This document shows positions 17,774-29,335 of a stretch of DNA of 64,000 nt, piece by piece. Both the position numbers and the translations under genes were made by a program. The notes beneath the pieces were generated by a model, which was given only the letters and a program-made list of their open reading frames with translations, was not told where the DNA came from and did not search any database. The stretch's first letter is position 1. Each line of letters opens with the position of its first letter. Origin of the DNA: Streptomyces abyssalis (GTDB lineage: Bacteria > Actinomycetota > Actinomycetes > Streptomycetales > Streptomycetaceae); NCBI RefSeq assembly GCF_001751365.1, contig NZ_LJGT01000041.1:1295045-1359044 (forward strand), written 5' to 3'.

Positions 17774-18811
17774 GTGGACATCGACATGAGTGCCCTGCGC
17801 GGGCTTGTGAGGGAGAAGGAGATCTCCCTCGATCTGCTGGTCGAGGCGATCGAGTCCGCCCTCCTCATCGCGTACCACCGCACAGAGGGCAGCTACCGGG
17901 ACGCCCGCGTCGAGCTGGACCGCAAGACCGGACACGTGACGGTCTGGGCCAGGGAAAGCGCGTCAGAGCTGGCCGAGGGTGCGGAGCCGCGGGAGTTCGA
18001 CGACACCCCCACCGGCTTCGGGCGCATCGCCGCCACCACGGCGAAGCAGGTCATCCTGCAGCGGCTGCGGGACGCCGAGGAGGAGGTCACCTTCGGCGAG
18101 TACGCGGGCCGCGAGGGCGACGTCGTCGCGGGCGTGGTCCAGCAGGGCAAGGACCCCAAGAGCGTGCTCGTCGACATCGGCAAGCTGGAGGCGATCCTTC
18201 CGCCGCAGGAGCAGGTCCCCGGCGAGGACTACTCGCACGGCACCCGCCTGCGTACGTACGTCGTACGCGTCGCCAAGGGCGTGCGCGGACCTTCGGTGAC
18301 GCTCTCGCGCACCCACCCGAATCTGGTCAGGAAGCTCTTCGAGCTGGAGGTGCCGGAGATCGCGGACGGTTCGGTGGAGATCGCCGCCATCGCCCGCGAG
18401 GCGGGGCACCGTACGAAGATCGCCGTACGCTCGACGCGCTCCGGGCTGAACGCCAAGGGCGCCTGCATCGGCCCGATGGGCGGCCGTGTGCGCAACGTCA
18501 TGGCGGAGCTGCACGGAGAGAAGATCGACATCGTCGACTGGTCCGAGGACCCTGCGGACCTGGTCGCTCACGCGCTCTCCCCGGCACGTGTGAGTCAGGT
18601 CGAGATCATCGATCTCGCGGCACGGTCGGCGCGTGTGACGGTGCCCGACTACCAGCTCTCCCTCGCGATCGGCAAGGAAGGCCAGAACGCACGCCTCGCC
18701 GCACGTCTGACCGGCTGGCGCATCGACATCCGCCCGGACACGGCTGAAGCGGGCGAAGCCGTATCGGCCGAGCCGGAGCCGGCGCCCGGACAGGCTGCCG
18801 AGCAGGGCTGA
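17774..18811 (+). CDS. nusA: transcription termination/antitermination factor NusA
   Basis: RNA-polymerase-binding elongation factor, 345 aa. Order seen: an N-terminal polymerase-binding domain (SALRGLVREKEISLDLLVEAIE), an S1 domain (REGDVVAGVVQQGKDPKSVLVDIG) and tandem KH domains (GLNAKGACIGPMGGRVRNV and LAIGKEGQNARLAARLTGW). Like other actinobacterial NusA it lacks the C-terminal acidic repeats of the E. coli protein. It starts with GTG 2 bp after rimP. Downstream are two alternative small hairpins before ylxR. Confidence 0.97.
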   Translation: MDIDMSALRGLVREKEISLDLLVEAIESALLIAYHRTEGSYRDARVELDRKTGHVTVWARESASELAEGAEPREFDDTPTGFGRIAATTAKQVILQRLRDAEEEVTFGEYAGREGDVVAGVVQQGKDPKSVLVDIGKLEAILPPQEQVPGEDYSHGTRLRTYVVRVAKGVRGPSVTLSRTHPNLVRKLFELEVPEIADGSVEIAAIAREAGHRTKIAVRSTRSGLNAKGACIGPMGGRVRNVMAELHGEKIDIVDWSEDPADLVAHALSPARVSQVEIIDLAARSARVTVPDYQLSLAIGKEGQNARLAARLTGWRIDIRPDTAEAGEAVSAEPEPAPGQAAEQG

Positions 18812-18818
18812 AACCATA

Positions 18819-18844
18819 GGGGTGGCCGTTACCCCCGAAGGGGT
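18819..18844 (+). promoter_or_regulatory. mutually exclusive small hairpins at the nusA-ylxR junction
   Basis: ACCCC at 18831-18835 can pair either with GGGGT at 18819-18823 (7-nt loop) or with GGGGT at 18840-18844 (CGAA loop). This could act as an attenuator or processing site. Base pairing is direct; function is inference. Confidence 0.35.
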
Positions 18845-18872
18845 GTGACGGTGCGGGGAGGTAGACTTATCA

Positions 18873-19160
18873 GTGTCTGGCCGGACGCGAGTCCGAGCAT
18901 GCCCACAGCGCACTTGCGTGGGCTGTCGGAAGCGCTCGGACAAACCCGATCTGCTGCGTGTGGTGCTGAACGGGGGCCGTTGCGTCCCTGATCTTCGCGG
19001 TACGCTGCCCGGCCGGGGCGCGTATCTGCATCCCACGTCAGCCTGCCTTGACCAGGCTGTCCGTCGACGGGCGTTCAACAGGGCCTTCCGTGGCCCGGGG
19101 CCGTTCGACGTGACGGAGCTGCACCGGCAGGTGGAGCAGATCGAGCAGGCGGAACCGTAA
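18873..19160 (+). CDS. ylxR: YlxR family RNA-binding protein (DUF448)
   Basis: Small basic nucleic-acid-binding protein, 95 aa. Contains the family motifs RTCVGCRKR and GRGAYLHP. It is usually encoded between nusA and infB and is linked to RNA or transcription regulation in other bacteria. The GTG at 18873 is preceded by GGGGAGG. A TAGACT hexamer at 18862 could be a -10 that would start transcription almost at the GTG, giving a nearly leaderless RNA, but no spaced -35 supports this. Confidence 0.88.
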   Translation: MSGRTRVRACPQRTCVGCRKRSDKPDLLRVVLNGGRCVPDLRGTLPGRGAYLHPTSACLDQAVRRRAFNRAFRGPGPFDVTELHRQVEQIEQAEP

Positions 19161-19317
19161 GACAGTCCGTTCGGAACCCTCCGTTCGGAGAGGTACCTCG
19201 CGAGTCGGAAGTAGGTCGAGATTGCGATGAGCACTCGATGAGTACGCGATGAGTACGCCCATGCATAAGTAGCGAAGGTCCGGCGGCGGACGAGCCCCCC
19301 GGACCGTAAGGAGCGAA

Positions 19318-22431
<3,114 letters not shown>

Positions 22432-22462
22432 CGCTCCGGCGTCAGAGCGCGGATGAGGCGGT

Positions 22463-22504
22463 CCGGGGCCGGTCGGCGGAGGAAACTCCGTCGATCGGCC
22501 CCGG
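22463..22504 (+). terminator. strong stem-loop with GAAA tetraloop after infB
   Basis: A 19-bp stem (two G-T pairs) closed by the GNRA tetraloop GAAA: CCGGGGCCG outer arm, CGGAG-GAAA-CTCCG at the tip. It lies 31 nt after the infB stop and 22 nt before ylxP, so it may terminate or process the transcript. Confidence 0.75.
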
Positions 22505-22526
22505 CGGCATCTTCTACGATCTCCAG

Positions 22527-22823
22527 GTGTATGTGGGGACTCTTTCCATCGACTTGCTGCTGGGCGACGTGCGTTCGCTGAAGCAGAAGCGCTCCGTCAT
22601 CCGCCCCATCGTCGCCGAACTGCAGCGCAAGTACGCGGTGAGCGTGGCGGAGGTCGCGGAGCAGGATCTCTACCGGCGCACCAGGATCGGCCTGGCTGCG
22701 GTGTCGGGGGACGCGGGGCACGTGACCGACGTGCTGGACCGGTGCGAGCGGCTCGTGGCCGCCCGTCCGGAAGTGGAACTGCTGTCCGTGAGGCGGCGCT
22801 TCCACGGAGAAGACGACGATTAG
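22527..22823 (+). CDS. ylxP: DUF503 (YlxP-like) protein
   Basis: Protein of 98 aa with the DUF503 pattern: YVGTLSIDLLLGDVRSLKQKRSVI at the N-terminus and VAEVAEQDLYRRTRIGLAAVS in the middle. The family is nearly always encoded between infB and rbfA, and a role in ribosome assembly is suspected from this position only. It is followed after 15 bp by rbfA. Confidence 0.88.
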   Translation: MYVGTLSIDLLLGDVRSLKQKRSVIRPIVAELQRKYAVSVAEVAEQDLYRRTRIGLAAVSGDAGHVTDVLDRCERLVAARPEVELLSVRRRFHGEDDD

Positions 22824-22838
22824 CGAGGAGACGGACCA

Positions 22839-23285
22839 GTGGCCGACAATGCACGGGCTAAGAGGCTTGCCGACCTCATCCGTGAGGTGGTCGCTACGAC
22901 GCTTCACCGGGGGATCAAGGATCCGCGGCTCGGCACCCATGTGACCGTCACGGACACCCGGGTCACCGGGGACCTGCGGGAGGCGACGGTCTTCTACACC
23001 GTCTACGGGGACGACGAGGACCGCAAGGCGGCGGCCGCGGGCCTGGAGAGCGCGAAGGGCGTGCTGCGTACCGCGGTGGGCGCGGCGGCGGGCGTGAAGC
23101 ACACCCCCAGCCTCAGCTTCGTCGCGGACGCCCTGCCGGAGAACGCCCGTACGATCGACGATCTCCTGGAACGGGCCAAGGCATCCGACGAGGAGGTGCG
23201 TAAGGCCTCCTCCGGCGCGGACTACGCGGGCGGCGCGGACCCTTACCGCAAGCCGGCCGACGGCGAGCAGTCCGAGGACGAATGA
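22839..23285 (+). CDS. rbfA: 30S ribosome-binding factor RbfA
   Basis: Cold-shock and 30S maturation factor, 148 aa. KH-like fold motifs are visible: RAKRLADLIREVVATTL, IKDPRLGTHVTVTDTRVTGDLREATVFY and the helix RTAVGAAAGVKHTPSLSFVAD. A disordered acidic tail follows. GTG start with a GAGGAGACGG ribosome-binding region. It ends 3 bp before truB, consistent with one operon. Confidence 0.95.
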   Translation: MADNARAKRLADLIREVVATTLHRGIKDPRLGTHVTVTDTRVTGDLREATVFYTVYGDDEDRKAAAAGLESAKGVLRTAVGAAAGVKHTPSLSFVADALPENARTIDDLLERAKASDEEVRKASSGADYAGGADPYRKPADGEQSEDE

Positions 23286-23288
23286 GCC

Positions 23289-24260
23289 GTGGCACGTAAG
23301 AAGGACCAGGAGCCCGGCGGGCTTGTCGTCGTCGACAAGCCCGCCGGCTTCACGTCGCACGACGTCGTGGCGAAGCTGCGCGGCATGGCCCACACGCGAC
23401 GGGTCGGACACGCGGGAACGCTGGACCCGATGGCGACCGGCGTGCTCGTCGTCGGGACCGGGAAGACCACCCGGCTCCTCGGGCATCTCGCCCTCACGGA
23501 GAAGGAGTACACCGCCACGGTCCGGCTCGGGCAGAACACCGTGACCGAGGACGCGGAGGGCGAGGTCACCGATGCGCCCGGGGCGTCCGGCATCACCGGC
23601 GAGGCCGTCGGCGCGGCCGTCGGCAAGCTCACCGGGCGCATCCTTCAGGTGCCGTCGAAGGTGAGCGCGGTGAAGGTCGACGGCAAGCGCTCCTATCAGC
23701 GGGTGCGCGAAGGCGAGGCCGTCGAGCTCGCGGCCCGTGAGATCACCGTGTCCGCCTTCGACGTGCACGAAGTGCGCGGCGGGGAGCGGGCGGAGGACGG
23801 CACGGAGGTCACCGATCTGCTGGTCTCCGTCGTGTGCTCATCGGGCACGTATGTACGGGCGCTGGCGCGCGACCTCGGCGAATCCCTCGGTACGGGCGGG
23901 CACTTGACGGCTCTGCGCCGCACCAGGGTCGGGCCCTACCGGCTGGCGGACGCCCGTTCACTGGAAGAGCTGCAGAGCGAGGCCGACAGCGGTGCGGGGA
24001 TCTCGCTGCTGCCCCTCGGCGAGGCCGCAGCCGCGGCCTTCCCGCGCTGGGACGTCGACTCGGAGGCGGCACGGCTGATCGGCAACGGTGTCCAACTCCG
24101 CATGCCGGCGCGGGAATCGGCGCGCCAGGAGGCCGGTGCGCCGGCATCGGGGGCGGCCGGGGCTTCGGCGCCCGTGGCGGTCTTCGGGCCGGAGGGCGGC
24201 CTCGTGGCGCTCGTCGAGGAGCGCGACGGTCGCGCGAAGAGCCTCGCAGTGTTCGTCTAG
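23289..24260 (+). CDS. truB: tRNA pseudouridine(55) synthase
   Basis: Makes pseudouridine 55 in the T-loop of tRNAs, 323 aa. The catalytic motif GHAGTLDPMATGVLVVGTGKTT includes the nucleophilic Asp (about D46), and KRSYQRVREGE is the RNA-contact region. GTYVRALARDLGE is the conserved C-lobe motif. A C-terminal extension of about 60 residues carries an Ala/Gly linker followed by a short PUA-like end (VAVFGPEGGLVALVEE). GTG start. It is followed directly by an 8-bp x4 repeat and then the four-carbon acid-sugar module. Confidence 0.96.
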   Translation: MARKKDQEPGGLVVVDKPAGFTSHDVVAKLRGMAHTRRVGHAGTLDPMATGVLVVGTGKTTRLLGHLALTEKEYTATVRLGQNTVTEDAEGEVTDAPGASGITGEAVGAAVGKLTGRILQVPSKVSAVKVDGKRSYQRVREGEAVELAAREITVSAFDVHEVRGGERAEDGTEVTDLLVSVVCSSGTYVRALARDLGESLGTGGHLTALRRTRVGPYRLADARSLEELQSEADSGAGISLLPLGEAAAAAFPRWDVDSEAARLIGNGVQLRMPARESARQEAGAPASGAAGASAPVAVFGPEGGLVALVEERDGRAKSLAVFV

Positions 24261-24264
24261 CCGT

Positions 24265-24296
24265 CCGCCTGTCCGCCTGTCCGCCTGTCCGCCTGT
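24265..24296. repeat. four tandem copies of an 8-bp repeat (CCGCCTGT)
   Basis: Four exact head-to-tail copies begin 4 nt after the truB stop codon, at the boundary between the core translation genes and the inserted acid-sugar module. Confidence 0.9.
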
Positions 24297-24364
24297 TCGG
24301 TCGTCGGGTTCGGCTGCTCGCTGTAGTTGCGCGGTTCGCGCGAAAACTCCTCTCCTTGTAGCTC

Positions 24365-24406
24365 TTGACAGCGCCTGCCTGCGGAGACGACGCTTCGTTG
24401 AACGAA
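24365..24406 (+). promoter_or_regulatory. candidate promoter and DeoR operator for the acid-sugar operon
   Basis: A consensus -35 (TTGACA, 24365-24370) is followed about 23 nt later by the perfect palindrome TTCGTTGAACGAA (24394-24406). No clear -10 hexamer was seen. The palindrome is a reasonable binding site for the DeoR regulator encoded at the end of the same operon. Confidence 0.45.
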
Positions 24407-24498
24407 ACACGCAAGAAGCATTGCGTGAATCAGTCAAGAAGAGTTCGGTCGAGGCCGCCAGGCCGGATGCGGGCCGAAGCCGGGCAGGAAAGGGCATC

Positions 24499-25863
24499 GT
24501 GGCGCAGATACTCGTGGTCGCCGACGACCTCACCGGCAGCAACGCCACCGGCGCCCTCTTCGCCCGGCTCGGGCTGCACACCGTCACGGTCAGCGACGTC
24601 GCCCAGGTGCCCCGGTACGCCGGCTCCGTCGACGTCCTCGTGGTGAACACCGGCTCCCGGCACTTCACACCCCAGCAGAGCTACGACGCCGTGCACGCCG
24701 CGGTCTCCGCCGCCGCCGGCGACACCCTCGTCGTCAAGCGTGTCGACACCACGCTGCGCGGCAATCCCGGCCGCGAACTCGACGCCGTGGTCGAATCGGT
24801 CACCGCGCGCCACCCTTCAACTTCCGTACGGGTACTGGCTGTTCCGGCGTTCCCCGACGCCGGACGCACCACGGTCGGCGGCATCCACCTCGTGGACGGC
24901 GTCCCCCTGACCCGTACGCCGGTCGCCCACGACCTCTTCAACTCGGTACGGCACTCCCGGGTCGCCTCCGTCATCGGCGAGCAGAGCTCGCTGACCACCG
25001 CCGAAGTCCCGCTCGACGTCGTCGAGGACGGCGTGGGCGGAGTGGCCGAGGCACTGCGGCGTCCCGCCGGGATCGTGGTCTGCGACGCCACCGAGAACGA
25101 GCATCTGCGTACAGTCGCCGCGGCGGCCGCCAGGATCACCGCCGAGGACGGCACGCGCTGGATCTCCCTGGACTCCGGGCCGTTCGGCGCGGCGCTCGCC
25201 GCGGAGCTCGGAATCCGCCCCGCCGGGTCCCCGCCCTGCATCCTCGCCGTCGTCGGCAGCGTCACCGAAGCCACGCACGAGCAGCTCGTGAGGACCGAGA
25301 GGGCGCTCGGCGCGCACTACGTGGAGCTGGACCCGGAGGAACCGGCGCCCGATCCGCGCCGCATCGTCCGCGAGCTCCAGGAAGCGGCCGATTCCGGGGC
25401 CGCCGTCCTCGGCGTACGCATCGCTCCGCGTGCCGTACGCGATCCCGGCGCAGCGGCGCGCATCCTGCGCTGCCTCGCCGAGGCCGCCGCCCACGCCGTC
25501 AAGGCCCTGAACCCCGGTGGCCTCTACACCTCCGGCGGCGACGTCGCCGCGGCGGTCACCGGTGCGCTCGGCGCCGAAGGATTCCAGATCGAGGCCGAGG
25601 TGCTGCCGCTGGCAGTCGCCGGCCATCTGGTCGGCGGTCCGCACAGCGGCCTGCCGTTCGCGACCAAGGGCGGGCTCATCGGCGGGCCGGACGCCGCCGT
25701 GGCCTGCCTGGAGCGGTTGCGCGCCATGCACACGCGCGGCGCACTCCGTGCTCCGGGGGAGCCCGGCTTCCCCGTCCGCCCGTACGGGCCGGGCACCGCC
25801 CAGGCCGGCTCCGCACCCGGTTCCGGTCCCGACCACCCGACAGAAGAAGAGGTTTCCTCATGA
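24499..25863 (+). CDS. four-carbon acid sugar kinase family protein (DUF1537)
   Basis: Predicted ATP-dependent kinase of 454 aa in the DUF1537 family (DtnK/OtnK type), which phosphorylates threonate or erythronate at C4. The N-terminal substrate domain has VVADDLTGSNATGALFARLG and VVKRVDTTLRGNPGRELDAV. The C-terminal nucleotide-binding part contains LNPGGLYTSGGDVAAAV and FATKGGLIGG. GTG at 24499 is the first start that gives the conserved QILVVADDLTG beginning. The stop overlaps the pdxA2 start (ATGA). Pairing with PdxA2 is the known arrangement for D-threonate or L-threonate/erythronate catabolism; the exact stereoisomer cannot be read. Confidence 0.88.
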   Translation: MAQILVVADDLTGSNATGALFARLGLHTVTVSDVAQVPRYAGSVDVLVVNTGSRHFTPQQSYDAVHAAVSAAAGDTLVVKRVDTTLRGNPGRELDAVVESVTARHPSTSVRVLAVPAFPDAGRTTVGGIHLVDGVPLTRTPVAHDLFNSVRHSRVASVIGEQSSLTTAEVPLDVVEDGVGGVAEALRRPAGIVVCDATENEHLRTVAAAAARITAEDGTRWISLDSGPFGAALAAELGIRPAGSPPCILAVVGSVTEATHEQLVRTERALGAHYVELDPEEPAPDPRRIVRELQEAADSGAAVLGVRIAPRAVRDPGAAARILRCLAEAAAHAVKALNPGGLYTSGGDVAAAVTGALGAEGFQIEAEVLPLAVAGHLVGGPHSGLPFATKGGLIGGPDAAVACLERLRAMHTRGALRAPGEPGFPVRPYGPGTAQAGSAPGSGPDHPTEEEVSS

Positions 25864-26891
25864 GCAGCCGCCGGCTTCCCGTCCTCGCAGTCACACTCGG
25901 CGACCCGGCCGGCATCGGGCCCGAGATCACCGCCCGTACCCTCGCGGACCCGCAGACCGCGGACCTCGGCCACGGCATCGCCGTCGGGGACGCCGCCGTA
26001 CTGCGGCGGGCCGTGCAGGTGTGCGGCCTGGACGTCGAGGTGAACGCCGTCGGATCGGTCGCGGAGGCACGCTTCACACCGGGCACCGTCGACGTGCTCG
26101 ACCTGGGCATCGCGGGCGACGACCTGGAGTGGGGCGAGGTCAGCGCCGTCGCGGGCCGCTCGGCCGTGGCCGCCATCGAGGCGGCGACCCGTGCCGCCCT
26201 GGCCCGCGAGGTCGACGGAATCGTCACCTCGCCCATCAACAAGGAGGCGGTCTGGGCGGCCGGTGCCCAGCACCTCGGCCACACCGAGATGCTCGGTGAA
26301 CTGACCGGCGCCGCACACTTCGACACGATGTTCGTCGTCCGCGGACTGAAGATCTTCTTCACGACGCGGCACGTCTCGCTGCGCAAGGCGCTGGACCAGA
26401 TCGACGAGGAGCGGGTCGCCGCCAGCATCCGCCATGCCACCACCGCTCTGCGGGTCTTCGGGCACGACGAGCCGCGGCTCGGCGTCGCCGCCATCAACCC
26501 CCACGGCGGGGAGAACGGCCACTTCGGGGACGAGGAGATCACCGCGCTGCGGCCGGCGGTCGAGCGGACCGCGGCCGAGGGCCTCGACGTCACCGGTCCC
26601 GTACCCGCCGACTCCGTCTTCCACCAGGGCCTGCAGGGCCGGTTCGACGGGGTGCTCTCGCACTTCCACGACCAGGGCCACATCCCCGCCAAGACCGTCG
26701 ACTTCGACGGGACGGTCTCGGTGACCGTCGGCCTGCCGATTCTGCGTACGTCGGTGGACCACGGCACGGCGTTCGACATCGCCGGCACCGGCAAGGCCTC
26801 GCCGGGCACCATGGCCGCCGCGTTCCGCTCCGGCGTGCACTTCAGCGCCTTCACCGACCGCATCCGGGCGGCCTACGGAACCGGCGCCTGA
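25860..26891 (+). CDS. pdxA2: PdxA2-type 4-phospho-threonate dehydrogenase
   Basis: Metal-dependent dehydrogenase/decarboxylase of 343 aa in the PdxA family. The motif TLGDPAGIGPE begins the protein, and metal-ligand histidines lie in HLGHTEML, INPHGGENG and HDQGHIPAK. It is not the B6-biosynthesis enzyme by context: it sits in an operon with a DUF1537 kinase, an MFS transporter and a DeoR regulator. In characterised systems PdxA2 oxidises and decarboxylates 4-phospho-threonate to DHAP. It overlaps the kinase by 4 bp, supporting coupled expression. Confidence 0.88.
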   Translation: MSSRRLPVLAVTLGDPAGIGPEITARTLADPQTADLGHGIAVGDAAVLRRAVQVCGLDVEVNAVGSVAEARFTPGTVDVLDLGIAGDDLEWGEVSAVAGRSAVAAIEAATRAALAREVDGIVTSPINKEAVWAAGAQHLGHTEMLGELTGAAHFDTMFVVRGLKIFFTTRHVSLRKALDQIDEERVAASIRHATTALRVFGHDEPRLGVAAINPHGGENGHFGDEEITALRPAVERTAAEGLDVTGPVPADSVFHQGLQGRFDGVLSHFHDQGHIPAKTVDFDGTVSVTVGLPILRTSVDHGTAFDIAGTGKASPGTMAAAFRSGVHFSAFTDRIRAAYGTGA

Positions 26892-26957
26892 GCCGCCGGA
26901 CCGCCAACCGAAGCGCCCAGCAACACCCGTACCACGCAAGTGCAGTTGGAGCAGCAG

Positions 26958-28361
26958 ATGACCCCCGCCTCACCACCGCCCGCGTCGCCGGCGGCCGGAA
27001 CGCCCGTACCCACGAAGCGCTGGACGTACGTCATCCCCGTGGCCGTCGTGATGTACATGCTGGCGTTCCTGGACCGCAGCAACGTCTCCGTGATCCTGCC
27101 GTACATGGACGGCGACCTGAGCCTGTCCGCCGCCGACGAGGGCATGGTCACCGGGATCTTCTTCCTGGGATACGTCTTTCTGCAGATCCCCGGAGCGATC
27201 CTCGCCCAGCGCTGGAGCGCCCGTAAGACCGTGACGATCCTGATGATCGCCTGGGGCGTCGCCGCCATGGCCTGCGGACTCGTGCAGACCAAGGAGCAGT
27301 TCTACGTCGCGCGGTTCGTGCTGGGCCTCTTCGAGGGCGGGGTGTGGCCGGCGGTGCTCATCCTGCTCGCCTCCTGGTTCCCGCTGCGGGAGCGTGCGCG
27401 GGCCAACGCCCTGTGGATGGCCTGCCTGCCGATCTCCTCGATCCTCATGGCTCCGCTCTCCGGTCTGATGCTCGACCACACGGACTGGCGCTGGGTGCTC
27501 GTGCTGCAGGGGCTGCCGCCGCTGATCTGGGCCGTGGTGTGGTGGTTCGCCGTCGCCGACCACCCCTCTCAGGCACGCTGGATCTCGCGGCGCGAGTCCG
27601 AGTACGTCGAGCGGGCGCTCGCCGAGGACGAGGCGGCCAAGCCCGCTGCCGGCAGCGGTTCCTACCTCGACGCCATCAAGCAGCGGTCCGTGCTCGTCCT
27701 GATCGGCGTGTACTTCTTCTGGATCACCGGCTTCTACGGGTTCACGCTCTGGCTGCCCTCCGTCGTCAAGACCCTTACGAACGACGGCTCTTCGACGGAG
27801 GTCGGGCTGCTCAGCGCGATCCCGTTCACGGTGGCGCTGATCGTGATGGTCGCCAACGCGGCGTGGTCGGACCGTACCGGGAAGCGGCGGCAAGCCGTCG
27901 CCGTACCGCTCGTCGTGGCGATGGCCGCGCTGCTGCTCGGGCAGGTCGTGGAGGGCGGCGTCCTCGGGATGCTGCTCCTGTGCGTGACCGCGGGCGCGCT
28001 CTACGCACCGTACGGACCGTTCTGGGCGATCCCCGGCGGAGTACTGCGCATCGAGGTGGTGGCGGTGGCCATGGGCCTCATCAACGCCCTGGGGAATCTG
28101 GGCGGTTACGTCGGCCCGTACCTGGTGGGCTGGCTCACCGACAGCACGGGTACGAGCGTGACCGGCTTCGGGGTGCTGGCCGGGTTCCTCGCCGTGGCCG
28201 TGGTGCTGGTGCTGGCGGGGCTGCGTCCGTCGGCCGAGGAGACGGCTCCCGTTGCCGGAGCAGGCCGTGCCGGCGGAGACGCCGGTGCCGAGGGCGGCGC
28301 GGATGCGGAAACCGGTGCCCGCACGCGTGCCGGTCAGGCCTTCGCGGAGAGGACGCGATGA
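26958..28361 (+). CDS. MFS transporter, anion:cation symporter type
   Basis: Predicted 12-helix inner-membrane transporter, 467 aa, of the ACS subgroup that imports sugar acids. Motifs: MYMLAFLDRSNVSVILPYM in helix 1, GYVFLQIPGAILAQRW in helix 2 and LGLFEGGVWPAVLILLASWFP near helix 4. The ATG at 26958 has GGAGC at a good distance; a GTG at 26940 is an alternative. The C-terminal tail is Gly/Ala-rich and disordered. Its place between pdxA2 and the DeoR gene makes it the likely importer of the four-carbon acid. Confidence 0.88.
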   Translation: MTPASPPPASPAAGTPVPTKRWTYVIPVAVVMYMLAFLDRSNVSVILPYMDGDLSLSAADEGMVTGIFFLGYVFLQIPGAILAQRWSARKTVTILMIAWGVAAMACGLVQTKEQFYVARFVLGLFEGGVWPAVLILLASWFPLRERARANALWMACLPISSILMAPLSGLMLDHTDWRWVLVLQGLPPLIWAVVWWFAVADHPSQARWISRRESEYVERALAEDEAAKPAAGSGSYLDAIKQRSVLVLIGVYFFWITGFYGFTLWLPSVVKTLTNDGSSTEVGLLSAIPFTVALIVMVANAAWSDRTGKRRQAVAVPLVVAMAALLLGQVVEGGVLGMLLLCVTAGALYAPYGPFWAIPGGVLRIEVVAVAMGLINALGNLGGYVGPYLVGWLTDSTGTSVTGFGVLAGFLAVAVVLVLAGLRPSAEETAPVAGAGRAGGDAGAEGGADAETGARTRAGQAFAERTR

Positions 28362-29146
28362 CGAACGCCCGGTCCCGCGCCCCGCGCCGTGGCACGGCAC
28401 GGCGCCGCGACGACATCCTGCGAGAGGTCCTGGCGGGCAACGGCGAGATAACCGCGCTCGCCGACCGGTTCGGGATCTCCGTCTCCACGGTCCGCCGCGA
28501 CCTGCAGGAGCTGGCAGGGGACGGGCACGTCCACCGCACCTACGGAGGCGCCGTCGCGGGCGGCCACACCGCCGAACGCACGCTGGACGAGAAGGAGTCG
28601 GGCAACCCCGCCCAGAAGGAGGCCATCGCGCGTGCGGCGGCCGCGCGGGTCTCCGACGGCGACGTGATCCTCATCGACGCGGGCACCACGACGGGGAGAC
28701 TCGCGCGGGCGTTGCGGTCGCGCAGCGGGCTCACCGTCATCACCAACTCCACCATCGCGGTGCGCCATCTCGCCGAGGCGCAGGGGCTCGAACTCGTCGT
28801 GCTGGGCGGCCGGGTGCGCCGTCCGAACGGCGCGATCCTCGGGCCCGAGGGAGACGAGACGCTGCGGCGGCTCACGCCTGATCTGGTCTTCCTCGGGGCG
28901 GACGGACTGCACGCACGGGACGGACTGTCCTGCCCCACGCTCGAACAGGCCCATTCCAAGGAGCTGATGGCGGAGCGCGGCGGTGAGGTGTTCGTCCTGG
29001 CCGACTCCTCCAAGCTGGGCGACAGCCCGTTCCCGTACCACGCCCGTCAGCGCCGCCCGTGGACTCTCATCACGGACGCGGAGGCGTCGCCCGGGCAGGT
29101 TGAGGAGTTCGCCGCGAGCGGCGAGTGCGACGTGGTCACGGCGTAG
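28358..29146 (+). CDS. DeoR family transcriptional regulator
   Basis: Predicted repressor, 262 aa. The N-terminal HTH reads GEITALADRFGISVSTVRRDLQEL followed by VHRTYGGAV, the DeoR hallmark. The sugar-phosphate sensing domain has the motif DAGTTTGRLARAL and ends with LADSSKLGDSPF. It overlaps the transporter by ATGA. As the last gene of the operon it probably regulates it, with the palindrome at 24394 as candidate operator and a phosphorylated intermediate as effector (inference). Confidence 0.9.
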   Translation: MTNARSRAPRRGTARRRDDILREVLAGNGEITALADRFGISVSTVRRDLQELAGDGHVHRTYGGAVAGGHTAERTLDEKESGNPAQKEAIARAAAARVSDGDVILIDAGTTTGRLARALRSRSGLTVITNSTIAVRHLAEAQGLELVVLGGRVRRPNGAILGPEGDETLRRLTPDLVFLGADGLHARDGLSCPTLEQAHSKELMAERGGEVFVLADSSKLGDSPFPYHARQRRPWTLITDAEASPGQVEEFAASGECDVVTA

Positions 29147-29335
29147 GCGCTTTCAGGAGATCCGCAGTCGCCGCCGCATTCCCCTACCCGGCGGGATTCA
29201 CTCCAACGGCCGGGCGCTCGGAATGAGTCGAGGGCGCAGGTGGGGGCGCTTTCCCGGATGCACTGTCGTTGCTGATCAACTTCCCTTTACGGTCAGGGCA
29301 GTTCGGCCGATCGGGACACAACTGGACGGTGCGTG

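Noticed and set aside
25860..26891. pdxA2 as the vitamin B6 biosynthesis gene
   Set aside because: The operon context (DUF1537 kinase, acid-sugar transporter, DeoR regulator) points to threonate-type catabolism instead.
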